Of a DNA stretch of 64,000 bases, positions 19,119-27,860 are shown in pieces. Both the position numbers and the translations under genes were made by a program. The stretch is from Garicola koreensis (lineage in GTDB: Bacteria > Actinomycetota > Actinomycetes > Actinomycetales > Micrococcaceae), in NCBI RefSeq assembly GCF_014195445.1, contig NZ_JACIBT010000001.1, positions 682,001 to 746,000 of the forward strand, read 5' to 3'. Under the pieces are notes generated by a model. That model saw only the letters and a list, made by a program, of their open reading frames with translations. It did no database searches and had not been told where the DNA came from. Each line of letters opens with the position of its first letter. Position 1 is the first letter of the stretch.

Positions 19119-19979
19119 ATGGCCTCTGGGATCAGCCCAACAGAGGAGATTCCAACCGACGAGCTTGTGAAGCAGGCTGACGGCGACCTGTATCGCCAAC
19201 TGTTGGCCCAGCTGAACACCCGCGCCGATGAGAACGGCTCCACCTCTGATATGGACCGGCTGATCGATATGCGTCGCCAGCTCACCGAGTTTCAGCTGCA
19301 CTATAAGTTCGGCATGGATGAGGTGCTCACCAAGATCAATGTGCTGCGCGAGGAGTTCGAGCACACTCGTGAGTACTCCCCCATTGAGCACGTCAACTAC
19401 CGGTTGAAGCCCCTGGAGCGGATCCTGGAGAAGGTCCAGCGCTATGGCTCCGACCCCACCCTGGAGGGGATCCGCTCAGCCATCCGTGACATCGCCGGGG
19501 TGCGGGTCACCACCAGCTTCGTCTCCGATGCCTACTGGGTGGCCGAGATGCTCTCCTCCCAGCCCGATATTCAGGTGGTGGAGGTCAAAGACTACATCCA
19601 CTCCCCCAAGCCCAACGGCTACCGAAGCCTGCACCTGATCCTGCAGGTGCCGGTGTTTCTGTCCAACCGGACCGAGTTCGTCTTCGTTGAGGCCCAGATC
19701 CGCACTGTCGCCATGGATTTCTGGGCCTCGCTGGAGCACAAGATCTACTACACCTACCAGGGCGAAGTTCCCGAAGACATCCACCACGACCTGCGCGACG
19801 CCGCCGACCAGGCCAACGCCCTGGACCAGCAGATGGCCGAAATCCGTGACCGAGTCACCGGTCTGAGCAAACAGGACACCTCCTCCGACCCGGAAAGAAG
19901 CGGTCCGACGCCCTCCCAGCGCCCCCCGGCCAGCAGCTGGGAAGAGATCGTCAACCGTTCAGGGCATCCGCTGAACTGA
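19119..19979 (+). CDS. Small alarmone synthetase (RelA/SpoT-like, synthetase domain only)
   Basis: Makes (p)ppGpp from GTP or GDP and ATP without a hydrolase domain. The 286 residues contain the synthetase landmarks: EHVNYRLKPLERILEK, DIAGVRVTTSF, SPKPNGYRSLHLIL and EAQIRTVAMDFWASLEHKIYY, matching the YjbM/YwaC group. No HD hydrolase, TGS or ACT domains are present. The C-terminal 40 residues are proline/serine-rich and probably disordered. GGAGAG precedes the ATG. Its 3' end overlaps the convergent thiD by 29 bases. Confidence 0.92.
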   Translation: MASGISPTEEIPTDELVKQADGDLYRQLLAQLNTRADENGSTSDMDRLIDMRRQLTEFQLHYKFGMDEVLTKINVLREEFEHTREYSPIEHVNYRLKPLERILEKVQRYGSDPTLEGIRSAIRDIAGVRVTTSFVSDAYWVAEMLSSQPDIQVVEVKDYIHSPKPNGYRSLHLILQVPVFLSNRTEFVFVEAQIRTVAMDFWASLEHKIYYTYQGEVPEDIHHDLRDAADQANALDQQMAEIRDRVTGLSKQDTSSDPERSGPTPSQRPPASSWEEIVNRSGHPLN

Positions 19980-20874
19980 GCCTGCGCGCTGCACCGTCTG
20001 GATCCGGGCTGCTCCACATCTGCGCGAAGTGGTGCACCGGACCCTGCCCCGCGCCGACCTGGAGCTGATCAGCCCCGCGCAGCGCCTGGGTCATCCACTC
20101 TTTGACGATCCGCAGACTGGATTCCCAGCTGCGCCCCTGGGCCCGCAGCGTGGCCAGGGCCGCGGAGACCGAGCAGCCGGTGCCGTGGGTGTTCTTCGTC
20201 CGGATGCGCGGTGAGGAGACGCTCACCGACTGGGGTCGCTGGCCCTGCGCGGTGGGGAAGACCAAGGTGTCGGTGACCCGGTCACCGGCGATCAGGTGCC
20301 CACCCTTGGCCAGTATCACCACCTGATGAGCATCGGCGACCAGCTCAGCCTGGGTGATCAGCCCCTGGGGAGTCGCCGCCGGTTCGGCGCCGGCCAGCAG
20401 CGCCAGTTCGGGCACATTGGGAGTCAGCAGGTCAGCCCGGTGCAGGAACCCCTGCAGGGCGTCCTCGGCGGCACGCTCCAACAGTCGGTCCCCACTGGTG
20501 GCCACCATCACCGGGTCCACCACCAGCACCGGCGCGCGCTTAGAGACGGGTTGGTCGACGCCGGGGCCGAACGTCTCATCCCACCAGGCTGCCACGGTTT
20601 CAACGATCTGGGCGTTTCCCAGCATGCCGACCTTCACCGCGTCGACGGCGACGTCGTCCGTGACGGCCTCCAGCTGAGCGCGCAGAAAGTCTGTGGGCGG
20701 GGCGTGGATTTCGCGCACCCCCAGGGTGTTCTGGGCCACCAGTGCGGTGATCACCGCCATGCCGTAGCCGCCGTGGGCGGAGAAGCTCTTCAGATCCGCC
20801 TGGATGCCAGCACCGCCGGTGGGGTCGGTTCCGGCGATGGAGAGAATGTTCGCAATAGTGCGCTCAGTGGTCAC
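19951..20874 (-). CDS. thiD: Hydroxymethylpyrimidine/phosphomethylpyrimidine kinase
   Basis: Phosphorylates HMP and HMP-P in thiamine synthesis. The 307 residues include IAGTDPTGGAGIQADLK, the substrate loop of ThiD, then LVVDPVMVATSG, LTPNVPELALLAG and the anion-hole motif NTHGTGCSVSAAL. The C-terminus is about 35 residues longer than the E. coli enzyme. The start is GTG, directly after a TPP riboswitch whose 3' strand contains the ribosome site, so translation should fall when thiamine pyrophosphate is abundant. No other thi gene is adjacent. Confidence 0.94.
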   Translation of the reverse strand: MTTERTIANILSIAGTDPTGGAGIQADLKSFSAHGGYGMAVITALVAQNTLGVREIHAPPTDFLRAQLEAVTDDVAVDAVKVGMLGNAQIVETVAAWWDETFGPGVDQPVSKRAPVLVVDPVMVATSGDRLLERAAEDALQGFLHRADLLTPNVPELALLAGAEPAATPQGLITQAELVADAHQVVILAKGGHLIAGDRVTDTLVFPTAQGQRPQSVSVSSPRIRTKNTHGTGCSVSAALATLRAQGRSWESSLRIVKEWMTQALRGADQLQVGAGQGPVHHFAQMWSSPDPDGAARRLSSADALNG

Positions 20875-20879
20875 TGCTG

Positions 20880-20960
20880 TCCCTTCGTACGCATTACCGT
20901 CACAGGTTCTTCGGGTCTGTTCTCAGCCTCTGCGATCTGCGCTGAAGCACCCCGTCTTGT
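20880..20960 (-). ncRNA. TPP riboswitch (THI element) of thiD
   Basis: Read on the minus strand the element shows the THI-box parts in order: ACGGGGTGCTT, a short helix, GCTGAGA, ACCCGAAGAACCTG, GGTAATGC, and the closing GAAGGGA. The closing strand contains AGGGA, the only plausible ribosome site for the GTG start of thiD, which points to direct translational sequestration. No terminator hairpin lies between the aptamer and the start. Confidence 0.9.
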
Positions 20961-21011
20961 GGCTCTACGCTACTGCATCACCGCTGTGCTGCCTCGTTCG
21001 ACGACGCCGGG

Positions 21012-22721
21012 TCAGTCCAGGATGCTGTGGGCGCCGTCGCGCCGGTGATCGTCGACGCTGTACAGCTCACCGGACTCATAGTCGACCTCCATCGGCTGCA
21101 CCGACCCGAAGCTGGACTGCTCGTTCGGCCAGATCTCGGTGCTCCACCCCGCATCCTGCAGCGAGGCGACCTGCTCAGGCGTGTGGCTTGCCTCCAGGTA
21201 GAGGGTCTCGCCCTCAGCGCGGAACCGTGGGGACTGCACCGCGGACTCCAGGTCAGCACCCTGCAGCCCCCACTGGGTGAAGACTGTTCCTAGGATGTTG
21301 AGGATCTGGTGGCCGCCGGGGCTGCCGATGACCAGTTCAGGACGCCCTTCGGCGTCGAAGACCATCATCGGGTTGGACCAGGTGACAGTGCGGCGGCCGG
21401 GTTCGGGCTCATTGGCGGCAGAATCGATGGCGTCGAAGCGTGAGAGGTGATTGTTCACAAAGTAGCCGTCGACGTTCTCTCCTGAGCCCCAGAAGTACAT
21501 GATGGTGTTGGTCATAGAGATCGCCATGCCGGTCTCGTCGACCACACTGATGTGCGTGGTGTTGGGCGCCTTGGAGTCGCCGGCCACCGGCTGATCAGCA
21601 GTGTGGGCGGAGAGGTCGATGTCCGCATTGCGCTGAGCATCAGTCATCTCATCGACCGGAACCTGAATGAAGTTGGGGTCGCCCAGCTCGGTCATCACCG
21701 TCTCCTCGGCCACCAGCCAGGCCTGGGAGAGGGTGTCCACATAGTCGGCGGAGCCCGGTGTCATATCTGCGATGCCGTTGGCCTCGGCGATCTGCATCAT
21801 CTGGATCGTCGGCGCCCCGGGCAGCGAGGGCGGCGGGCCGATCAGCTCCCGCTCACCGAACTGCCCGCGGACCGGGTCGGTGACGATCACCTCGTAGTCC
21901 GCTAAGGATTCGGCGTCGACTCCTTCGACGGTCTCGACCAGGCTCTGGGACAGTTCTCCGGTGTAGTAGTCCTCAGCACCGTTGGTCTGCAGAGTCTGCA
22001 GGGTCTCAGCCAGCTCCTGCTGCACCAGCTGATCGCCTGCGCCCAACGGTTCCCCGCCGGGCGCGTAGTGATCCAGCTCGGTGACCGCTGCCGGACCGCC
22101 GGGCTGGGTCATCCGCAGGGCGAGGAACTCACTGACGCTGAACCCGCCGGCGGCCAGCTGCCTCGCCGGGGCCAGCAGCTGGTCCCACTCCATGGATCCG
22201 TGGTCTTCGTGGAGCTTTCCCATGCCGGCGGTGAACCCGGGGATCCCGGTGCCTGATTCGGGGATCTCGCCGTCGTTGTTCACCACCTCCCGGTAGTCGT
22301 AGAAGGTCGGTTCACCGTCAGAGCCGGCGACGATGGCTGAGCCTCCGCCTCCGATGCCTGAGGCGAACGGCTCCACCACCGAGACGGCGAAGGCGGTGGC
22401 GATCGCGGCGTCGGCTGCGTTGCCACCGTCCGCCAGGATCTGCTCGCCGGCCTCGACCGCTAAGGGGTGTGCCGCGCTGATGCCCTGGCCCTCCAGGGTC
22501 GGTTCCGACTCCGAAGCCTCGGAGGTCGCGCTCTGCGAGTCACTCACATCGGGGCTGGGCTCCTCGGGCTGCGCCTGTCCCGGGGCGGCACTCTCGCCCT
22601 CCTCAACCGGCTCTGCCGGTGGCGGCGGCTCCTCGAAGATGCCGCAGGAGGACAGGGCCAGCGCGGCCGCGAGGCTCACCGCAGCCAGCTGGGTGGTGCG
22701 TGGGGGTGGAGAGGTTCGCAT
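21012..22721 (-). CDS. Gamma-glutamyltransferase-like lipoprotein
   Basis: Ntn-hydrolase that cleaves gamma-glutamyl bonds, for example of glutathione-like compounds or gamma-glutamyl peptides outside the cell. The 569 residues begin with a lipoprotein signal (lipobox LSSC near residue 26) and a Pro/Glu-rich linker. The large-subunit motif GGNAADAAIATAFAVSVVEP follows, then FASGIGGGGSAIV. The autoprocessing threonine is in NTTHISVVDETG (about 388-391), and GSPGGHQI comes later. Expected processing gives two chains. The upstream membrane-protein gene ends six bases before it. Confidence 0.9.
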   Translation of the reverse strand: MRTSPPPRTTQLAAVSLAAALALSSCGIFEEPPPPAEPVEEGESAAPGQAQPEEPSPDVSDSQSATSEASESEPTLEGQGISAAHPLAVEAGEQILADGGNAADAAIATAFAVSVVEPFASGIGGGGSAIVAGSDGEPTFYDYREVVNNDGEIPESGTGIPGFTAGMGKLHEDHGSMEWDQLLAPARQLAAGGFSVSEFLALRMTQPGGPAAVTELDHYAPGGEPLGAGDQLVQQELAETLQTLQTNGAEDYYTGELSQSLVETVEGVDAESLADYEVIVTDPVRGQFGERELIGPPPSLPGAPTIQMMQIAEANGIADMTPGSADYVDTLSQAWLVAEETVMTELGDPNFIQVPVDEMTDAQRNADIDLSAHTADQPVAGDSKAPNTTHISVVDETGMAISMTNTIMYFWGSGENVDGYFVNNHLSRFDAIDSAANEPEPGRRTVTWSNPMMVFDAEGRPELVIGSPGGHQILNILGTVFTQWGLQGADLESAVQSPRFRAEGETLYLEASHTPEQVASLQDAGWSTEIWPNEQSSFGSVQPMEVDYESGELYSVDDHRRDGAHSILD

Positions 22722-22727
22722 CAGTGA

Positions 22728-23858
22728 TCACGCTCGCTTGGGGTGGCGGGGGTAGGGGCGGATGTACTGCCGGCGGCGGTGCCGCTGCGGGGGTTGGTAG
22801 GAGACCTTCAAGAACGAGGGCGGCATGCGCAGCAGCGCCTCCAGCGGGCCATAGCGGAAATTGGCGACCCAGACGGTAGAGTACGCCACGATCGCCACCA
22901 TCATCACCGTGCTGACCAGCAGGCCCATCGCCGGAGTCTCGGGACCCGGATGCACCAGCAGCGCAATGATGATCAGATGCGCCGCGTAGGCGGTCAGCGG
23001 GATCTGCCCCACAGCAATCAGCGGCCGGATCGCTCGTCCGGCGGAGGGCACCAGGCGCAGCAGCACCCCGATGGTCAGCGCCGCGGTGCCGGATGCGCTG
23101 ATCACCCACAGCGGCATCTGGGAGTGACCGAAGCTGGAGAAGAGCCTGTCCCACTCCACCACGCCCTGGTCCGGGTGGCCGAAGATCGCCAGCAGGATCC
23201 GGGAGAGGATGAAGGCACCCAGACTTGCCACTGCGCCGCCGATGATCAGCCGCCGCTGCACGGTGGGGTTTCCCAGCGGCTGCCTGCCGACCCAGACGCC
23301 CAGCATGAAGGGGGCTATCCACACCACCAGCGGATAGGGCCCTGAGATCACGACGGCGGTCACCAGCTCCAGCGGGGTGTCGCCGAATCTGGCCGGGTCT
23401 ATCTGGAAGTTGGTGAGCTGGCGCACCAGGATCCAGATGACCGGGCCCAAGAAGGTGGAGGCCACTGCGGCCCAGAAGAGCCACCGCATAGACAGTCGCA
23501 CCACGAAGGCCGCCAGGATGAACAGGGCGGCATAGGTGGGCAGGATGACGTTGACGCCGTGATCGAACACCTGAAGCGCCAGACCGATGAGCATCAGCAG
23601 CAGACCGCGCCAGAGCAGCGTGGAGCGGCGGCTGACCCGTTTGGTGAACGGACGGCGGGCCAGAAAGGTCACCCCGATGCCGGCCAGCACCACGAAGAGG
23701 ATCGAGGCCCGGCCATTGAGCGCCCGGATGATCAGCGAGGCCGGACCCTCAGTGGTGTAGGGGCCGACGTTCACCACGATCATGCCGAAGATCGCCAGCG
23801 CCCGGGCAACGTCGAGCGCGTGCAGACGCGCGCTCCCCCGGGGCTTCGTTGTGACCAT
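22728..23858 (-). CDS. DUF418/DUF1624-like acyltransferase-type membrane protein
   Basis: Polytopic membrane protein of 376 residues with about ten helices. The start RLHALDVARALAIFGMIVVN is the R-x-x-x-[IL]D-x-x-R-G-x-A-like motif of the OafA/DUF418/DUF1624 families, and GQIPLTAYAAHLIII near the end is also typical. These families move acyl groups across membranes or are uncharacterised. The last 30 residues are rich in Arg, Tyr and Pro. It precedes gamma-glutamyltransferase by six bases. Role unknown. Confidence 0.75.
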   Translation of the reverse strand: MVTTKPRGSARLHALDVARALAIFGMIVVNVGPYTTEGPASLIIRALNGRASILFVVLAGIGVTFLARRPFTKRVSRRSTLLWRGLLLMLIGLALQVFDHGVNVILPTYAALFILAAFVVRLSMRWLFWAAVASTFLGPVIWILVRQLTNFQIDPARFGDTPLELVTAVVISGPYPLVVWIAPFMLGVWVGRQPLGNPTVQRRLIIGGAVASLGAFILSRILLAIFGHPDQGVVEWDRLFSSFGHSQMPLWVISASGTAALTIGVLLRLVPSAGRAIRPLIAVGQIPLTAYAAHLIIIALLVHPGPETPAMGLLVSTVMMVAIVAYSTVWVANFRYGPLEALLRMPPSFLKVSYQPPQRHRRRQYIRPYPRHPKRA

Positions 23859-23937
23859 CAGAGGCAGATGGTATCTAATTCATCCCGAGATTCGCTGAAC
23901 AGGGTGCGCGCTCGGCGGCACTGCTGCAGGTCAGCGC

Positions 23938-24984
23938 TCACCGGCTGCGTTCCAGCAGGCGCTGGACGCGGGGTTTCACTTCGGTGGCCAGCAGGGTGAT
24001 CGATTCCATCAGATGCTCATGCGGAAGGCCGCCAAGGTCCATCTGCAGGAAGTGGCGCATGTGACCCAGGTGTCCGTGCAGGTCCACGATGCGCTCCGCA
24101 ACCTCATCGGGGTCCCCGATGTAGTAGGCGCCGGGGGCATCGGCCTGGGCCAGATAGTCCCGGCGGTCTGGTTCCGGCCACCCGCGGCGCTGGCCCATCT
24201 CCACGTTCAGGTTGTACCAGCCGGGGTAGAAGCGTTCGACGGCTTCGGCCTTAGTGGGGGCCACCAGGCCCATGGCGGCGACTGATACTTTTGCCTGGTC
24301 CGGCCGGTGGCCGGCCTGGGCGGCTGATTTCCGGTAGAGCTCGGCCAGCGGGGCGAACCGGTGTGGGGCTCCGCCGATGATGCCGTAGGAGACCGGCAGT
24401 CCCAGCGTTCCGGCGCGGGCTGAGGAGCCTGGGTTGCCGCCGGTGGCCAACCAGATCGGCAGCGTCCCGGCGACAGGCCGGGGAACCACTGCCAGGTTGT
24501 CCAGGTCCGGACGCACCGATCCCGACCAGCTGAAGAACTCGTTTCCCGCTGCGTTGAGCGCCATCAGCAGGTCGAGCTTCTCTGCGTAGAGCCGGTCGTA
24601 GTCCTCCAGGCTGTAGCCGAACAGCGGAAACGTCTCCACTGATGAGCCGCGGCCTGCGGTGATCTCCACACGGCCGCCTCCGGAGATCGCGTCAGCGGTG
24701 GCGAACTGCTGATAGACCCGTACCGGGTCATCGGTGCTGATGATGCTCGAGGCGCTGCCCAGGGTGATCTGCTTGGTCGCGGCGGCCGCGGCGGCGATCG
24801 TGGCACCGGGCGAGGATGCCGGCATGCTGGGAGTGTGGTGCTCGCCGACGCCGAAGTAGTCCAACCCTGCTGCGTCGGCGTGGACGATCGCCTCATGCAG
24901 GTTGCTGATCGCCTCAGCGGTGGGCCGTGGACTGCCGTCGGAGTTCAGCGGAGTGTCGCCGAAGCTGTAGGCGCCGATTTCCAT
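23938..24984 (-). CDS. LLM-class flavin-dependent oxidoreductase
   Basis: Bacterial luciferase-like monooxygenase of 348 residues. It begins MEIGAYSFGDTPL and has YFGVGEHHTPSMPASSPGA, the group signature, then VEITAGRGSSVETFPLFGYS. It lacks obvious F420 markers and belongs to the FMN/FMNH2-type group with a Glu-His-His. GGGAGA lies seven bases before the ATG. An inverted repeat AGTCTCT/AGAGACT (25009-25044) lies upstream. A second, partial gene of the same broad family ends the window. Confidence 0.88.
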   Translation of the reverse strand: MEIGAYSFGDTPLNSDGSPRPTAEAISNLHEAIVHADAAGLDYFGVGEHHTPSMPASSPGATIAAAAAATKQITLGSASSIISTDDPVRVYQQFATADAISGGGRVEITAGRGSSVETFPLFGYSLEDYDRLYAEKLDLLMALNAAGNEFFSWSGSVRPDLDNLAVVPRPVAGTLPIWLATGGNPGSSARAGTLGLPVSYGIIGGAPHRFAPLAELYRKSAAQAGHRPDQAKVSVAAMGLVAPTKAEAVERFYPGWYNLNVEMGQRRGWPEPDRRDYLAQADAPGAYYIGDPDEVAERIVDLHGHLGHMRHFLQMDLGGLPHEHLMESITLLATEVKPRVQRLLERSR

Positions 24985-25075
24985 AGTGCGTCTCCCATAC
25001 TCAGAAGTAGTCTCTCAGTTAGATATCGGTAATTGTCAGAGACTTATTCCCCGAGCGGCGTTCCCAGAGTCCGCC

Positions 25076-26335
25076 TCAGAGGATGACCCAACCCACCAGT
25101 CCGGCGGCGATGACCACCGCCCAGGCCGGCGCCCTCCACTTGTTCAGTGCGACGAAGGCCGCAACGGCCACTGCCAGGGCTTCGACGCCGACGTCGATGA
25201 CCCCGGAGGTGAACACCGGGTCATACAGCGCGGCCGCCAGGATGCCGACCACTGCGGCGTTGAATCCCAACATGGCCCGGCGCGCGGTGGGGCTGCTGCG
25301 CAGCGACTCCCAGAAGCGCAGGGACCCCACCACCAGCAGCCCACCGGGAAGGAAGATCGCCAGCACGGCAATCACTGCGCCGACCAATCCCATCAGTGAT
25401 GCGGGTCCGGCTGCGGCTGCTGCCGCGGGATCTGCACCGCCCGGATATGCTCCCAGGAACCCAGCGAAGGTGAACAGCGGACCCGGTACGGCTTGGGCTG
25501 CGCCGTAGCCGGCGAGGAAGACGTCGGCGTCGACCAGCCCGGTCTGCACAGTCTCTGCCTCCAGCAGCGGCAGCACCACGTGGCCGCCGCCGAAGACCAG
25601 GGCTCCGGCGCGGTAGAACGTGTCGGCGAGGGAGGCCGCCGTGCTGCCGGTCAGCGCCGCCAACAAGGGCAGAGTCGCCAGCAGCGCGAAGAAGAGCGCC
25701 ACGCAGGTGATGGCTACCCCTTTGGGGATGGGCACGGTGAAGGCGTCCTCGGGTGCGGGCTGGTCCGTGTCCGGGCGCAGCCACAGCAGGCCGATGAGTC
25801 CGGCGGCGGCAATGGCAGCCACCAGCACCAGGGGATGGGGCACCAGCAGCACGACGACGGCGGCGCCGGCGGCGATCGTGGCCCGGGGCGCGTCCGGGGT
25901 CATAGTCCGGGCCATCCCCAGCACGGCGTGGGCGACCACGGCGACGGCGGCGGCCTTCAGCCCGTGGACCCAGCCGGCTTCGGAGAGGTCACCGGCCCAG
26001 GTGAGGCTGTAGGCGAAGCCCACCAGCAGGATCACCGAGGGCATGGTGAAGGCGAACCAGGCGGCCAGCATGCCGCCGAAACCCGCGCGCTGCAGCCCCA
26101 GTGCCATGCCCACCTGCGAGGAGGCGGGACCGGGCAGAAACTGGCACAGGGCGATCAGGTCGGCATAGGCCTTCTCGGTGAGCCATCGGCGGCGCTCGAC
26201 GAAGGCTTCACGGAAGTAGGCCAGGTGGGCCACGGGACCGCCGAAGCTGGTCAGGCCCAGGCGCAGAAAGATCCAGAAGACCTCCGCGATGGTTCCGGGG
26301 CGCTGATCATGGGTGTTCGGCGTCGGGCGGCTCAC
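25076..26335 (-). CDS. chrA: Chromate transporter, long-chain type
   Basis: Inner-membrane chromate efflux protein, CHR family. The 419 residues are a fused two-domain form. The first half has FLRLGLTSFGGPVAHLAYF and PGPASSQVGMALGLQRAG; the second half repeats the pattern with GALVFGGGHVVLPLLE and GAAQAVPGPLFTFAGFLG. About 11 transmembrane segments. The start is GTG without a strong ribosome site. It stands alone, without a ChrB regulator; substrate could be sulfate or chromate. Confidence 0.92.
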   Translation of the reverse strand: MSRPTPNTHDQRPGTIAEVFWIFLRLGLTSFGGPVAHLAYFREAFVERRRWLTEKAYADLIALCQFLPGPASSQVGMALGLQRAGFGGMLAAWFAFTMPSVILLVGFAYSLTWAGDLSEAGWVHGLKAAAVAVVAHAVLGMARTMTPDAPRATIAAGAAVVVLLVPHPLVLVAAIAAAGLIGLLWLRPDTDQPAPEDAFTVPIPKGVAITCVALFFALLATLPLLAALTGSTAASLADTFYRAGALVFGGGHVVLPLLEAETVQTGLVDADVFLAGYGAAQAVPGPLFTFAGFLGAYPGGADPAAAAAAGPASLMGLVGAVIAVLAIFLPGGLLVVGSLRFWESLRSSPTARRAMLGFNAAVVGILAAALYDPVFTSGVIDVGVEALAVAVAAFVALNKWRAPAWAVVIAAGLVGWVIL

Positions 26336-26403
26336 GATGCACCATCAGACCACGCGCACGTGAACGTTTGGCAAACTGTCCTCGAACCGCATGCCGGCTT
26401 GGG

Positions 26404-27141
26404 TTACATCCGGTGGGCTTGGACCGCCAGGGCGTGACTGACTTGGGGCAGGCTGCTCTGCCGCGCGGCCGAGGCGGTGATCTCCTCCAGCATGGCCGCC
26501 GGGCTGAAGTCGCCGCCGAGTTCAGCCAGGTACTCTGCGTGGGCCTCCAACGATTCCACCGCCTGCTGCAGCGGCTTTCCGGAGACGTCGATGAGCTGAT
26601 CCGGCGCTGGGCTGCCGGGCACCAGCAGCCACTGTGCGCCCCACGGATCCAGGCCCTCCTCGGTGAGCAGGTCGGTGAAGACCCAGGGGTTGTCGGCGTC
26701 GCGCATCGCGTCCACTGTGGCCAGGCCCGCCGCCCGGTGGTCAGCGTGATTGAGCCCCCAATCGACCTGCAGCTCCCAGGGCTGGGTGATGACCACATCC
26801 GGCCTCGTCCTGCGGATGTGACGGGTGATGTGCTTCCGGGTCTGCAGCGAGGCTTCCAGGGTGCCGTCGGGCAGGTCCAGAATGGTCAGATCCTCCACCC
26901 CGACCGCGGCGCAGGCGGCACGCTGCTCGGCTGCCCGCAGCGGGCCGACCTCCTGCGGCGGGCGGCTGCGCATACCCGCCTCCCCGGCCGTGAGCAGCAG
27001 ATAGGAGACCCGCACGCCCAGCGAGGTCCACCGGGCCACGGCGGCTGAGGCCCCGTACTCCATATCATCGGGGTGAGCGACGACGCACAGCACACGTTCC
27101 ACATCGGTGTCGTCGAAGAACGGCAGGGTCGGTGAGCTCAT
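26404..27141 (-). CDS. PIG-L family deacetylase
   Basis: Zinc-dependent N-deacetylase fold (LmbE/MshB group), 245 residues. VLCVVAHPDDMEYGASA is the zinc site with the His-Pro-Asp-Asp motif and DWGLNHADHRAAG gives the later histidine ligands. Relatives remove acetyl from GlcNAc-type substrates, including mycothiol precursors and conjugates. The ATG chosen starts MSSPTLPFFDD; the frame is open further upstream but without a better ribosome site. It stands apart from chrA by 68 bases. Substrate not determinable. Confidence 0.88.
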   Translation of the reverse strand: MSSPTLPFFDDTDVERVLCVVAHPDDMEYGASAAVARWTSLGVRVSYLLLTAGEAGMRSRPPQEVGPLRAAEQRAACAAVGVEDLTILDLPDGTLEASLQTRKHITRHIRRTRPDVVITQPWELQVDWGLNHADHRAAGLATVDAMRDADNPWVFTDLLTEEGLDPWGAQWLLVPGSPAPDQLIDVSGKPLQQAVESLEAHAEYLAELGGDFSPAAMLEEITASAARQSSLPQVSHALAVQAHRM

Positions 27142-27222
27142 GCACTCATCACAGCACGGTTGGCGACTTTGCAGAAGGGCCATCCCGACACCGGCTCGGA
27201 ATCTGGTCACAACGCCACGCTG

Positions 27223-27232
27223 ATGCTAGCAT
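27223..27232. promoter_or_regulatory. Palindrome overlapping the toxin-antitoxin promoter
   Basis: ATGCTAGCAT is a perfect 10-base palindrome nine bases upstream of the antitoxin ATG. It overlaps the TAGCAT hexamer that would be the -10 box. Antitoxins of this family bind such sites to repress their own operon, so this is the likely operator. The start at 27241 again has little room for a ribosome site. Confidence 0.55.
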
Positions 27233-27240
27233 TATGAAAC

Positions 27241-27462
27241 ATGAAGACCCTGTATCTGCGAAATGTGCCTGATGATGTGGCACGGAGACTTCAGCGCCTC
27301 GCCGATCACTACGGCGCCTCGGTCAGCAGCGTTGCTGTTCGTGAACTTGCCGAGGTAACTCGTCGGGCTGACAACCCTGCGCTGATGGGCAGACTTCCGG
27401 ACCTGGACATTGGGGTTCCCGTGATTGTCGAGGCCGTTGAGCAGGAGCGCGCCGAGAGGTGA
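27241..27462 (+). CDS. FitA/VapB-like ribbon-helix-helix antitoxin
   Basis: Seventy-three residues. The start [36 protein letters not shown] is a short beta strand followed by two helices, the ribbon-helix-helix layout of FitA-type antitoxins. The C-terminal part (about 45-73) would wrap the toxin. It overlaps the PIN-domain gene by four bases (GTGA). A perfect palindrome overlaps its promoter. Confidence 0.85.
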   Translation: MKTLYLRNVPDDVARRLQRLADHYGASVSSVAVRELAEVTRRADNPALMGRLPDLDIGVPVIVEAVEQERAER

Positions 27463-27842
27463 TCGTCCTGGACGCCTCGGCAGCCCTGTCGGCGTTGCTG
27501 AACGCCGGATCGGCTCGCGATCACATGACGCGCGAACAGCTGCACGCACCTCATCTCATCGATTCAGAGGTCACCAGTGGCCTGCGCCGACTCGTCAGCA
27601 CTGGTCGTTTGTCCACCGACAGCGGTTGGGCAACGTTGGATACCTGGCGTCGGCTGGGCATCACTCGGTACGGCACTCATGGCGTCCTTGAACGCGTATG
27701 GGAACTTCGGGACAATCTCTCTGCCAACGACGCCGGATACGTCGCGCTTGCCGAAGAGCTCAACTGCGTGCTGGTCACGGCAGATGCGCGGATCAGTCGC
27801 GCTCCCGGCATCAGCTGCCCGGTGACGGTGGTGCCCCGCTAG
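27459..27842 (+). CDS. PIN-domain ribonuclease toxin (VapC/FitB type)
   Basis: The 127 residues carry the four acidic positions of an active PIN site: Asp5 (IVLDAS), Glu37 (DSEV), Asp91 ([12 protein letters not shown]) and Asp109 (VTADARI). Such toxins cut tRNA or rRNA when free of their antitoxin. The gene starts with GTG inside the antitoxin stop. All active-site residues are present, so the module should be functional. Target RNA unknown. Confidence 0.9.
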   Translation: MIVLDASAALSALLNAGSARDHMTREQLHAPHLIDSEVTSGLRRLVSTGRLSTDSGWATLDTWRRLGITRYGTHGVLERVWELRDNLSANDAGYVALAEELNCVLVTADARISRAPGISCPVTVVPR

Positions 27843-27860
27843 ATATTAGGCTGGGAGCCC

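Noticed and set aside
18761-19285. Open frame on the minus strand across the nrd-alarmone synthetase gap
   Set aside because: No ribosome site, low-complexity composition, and it overlaps the start of the alarmone synthetase gene; judged chance.
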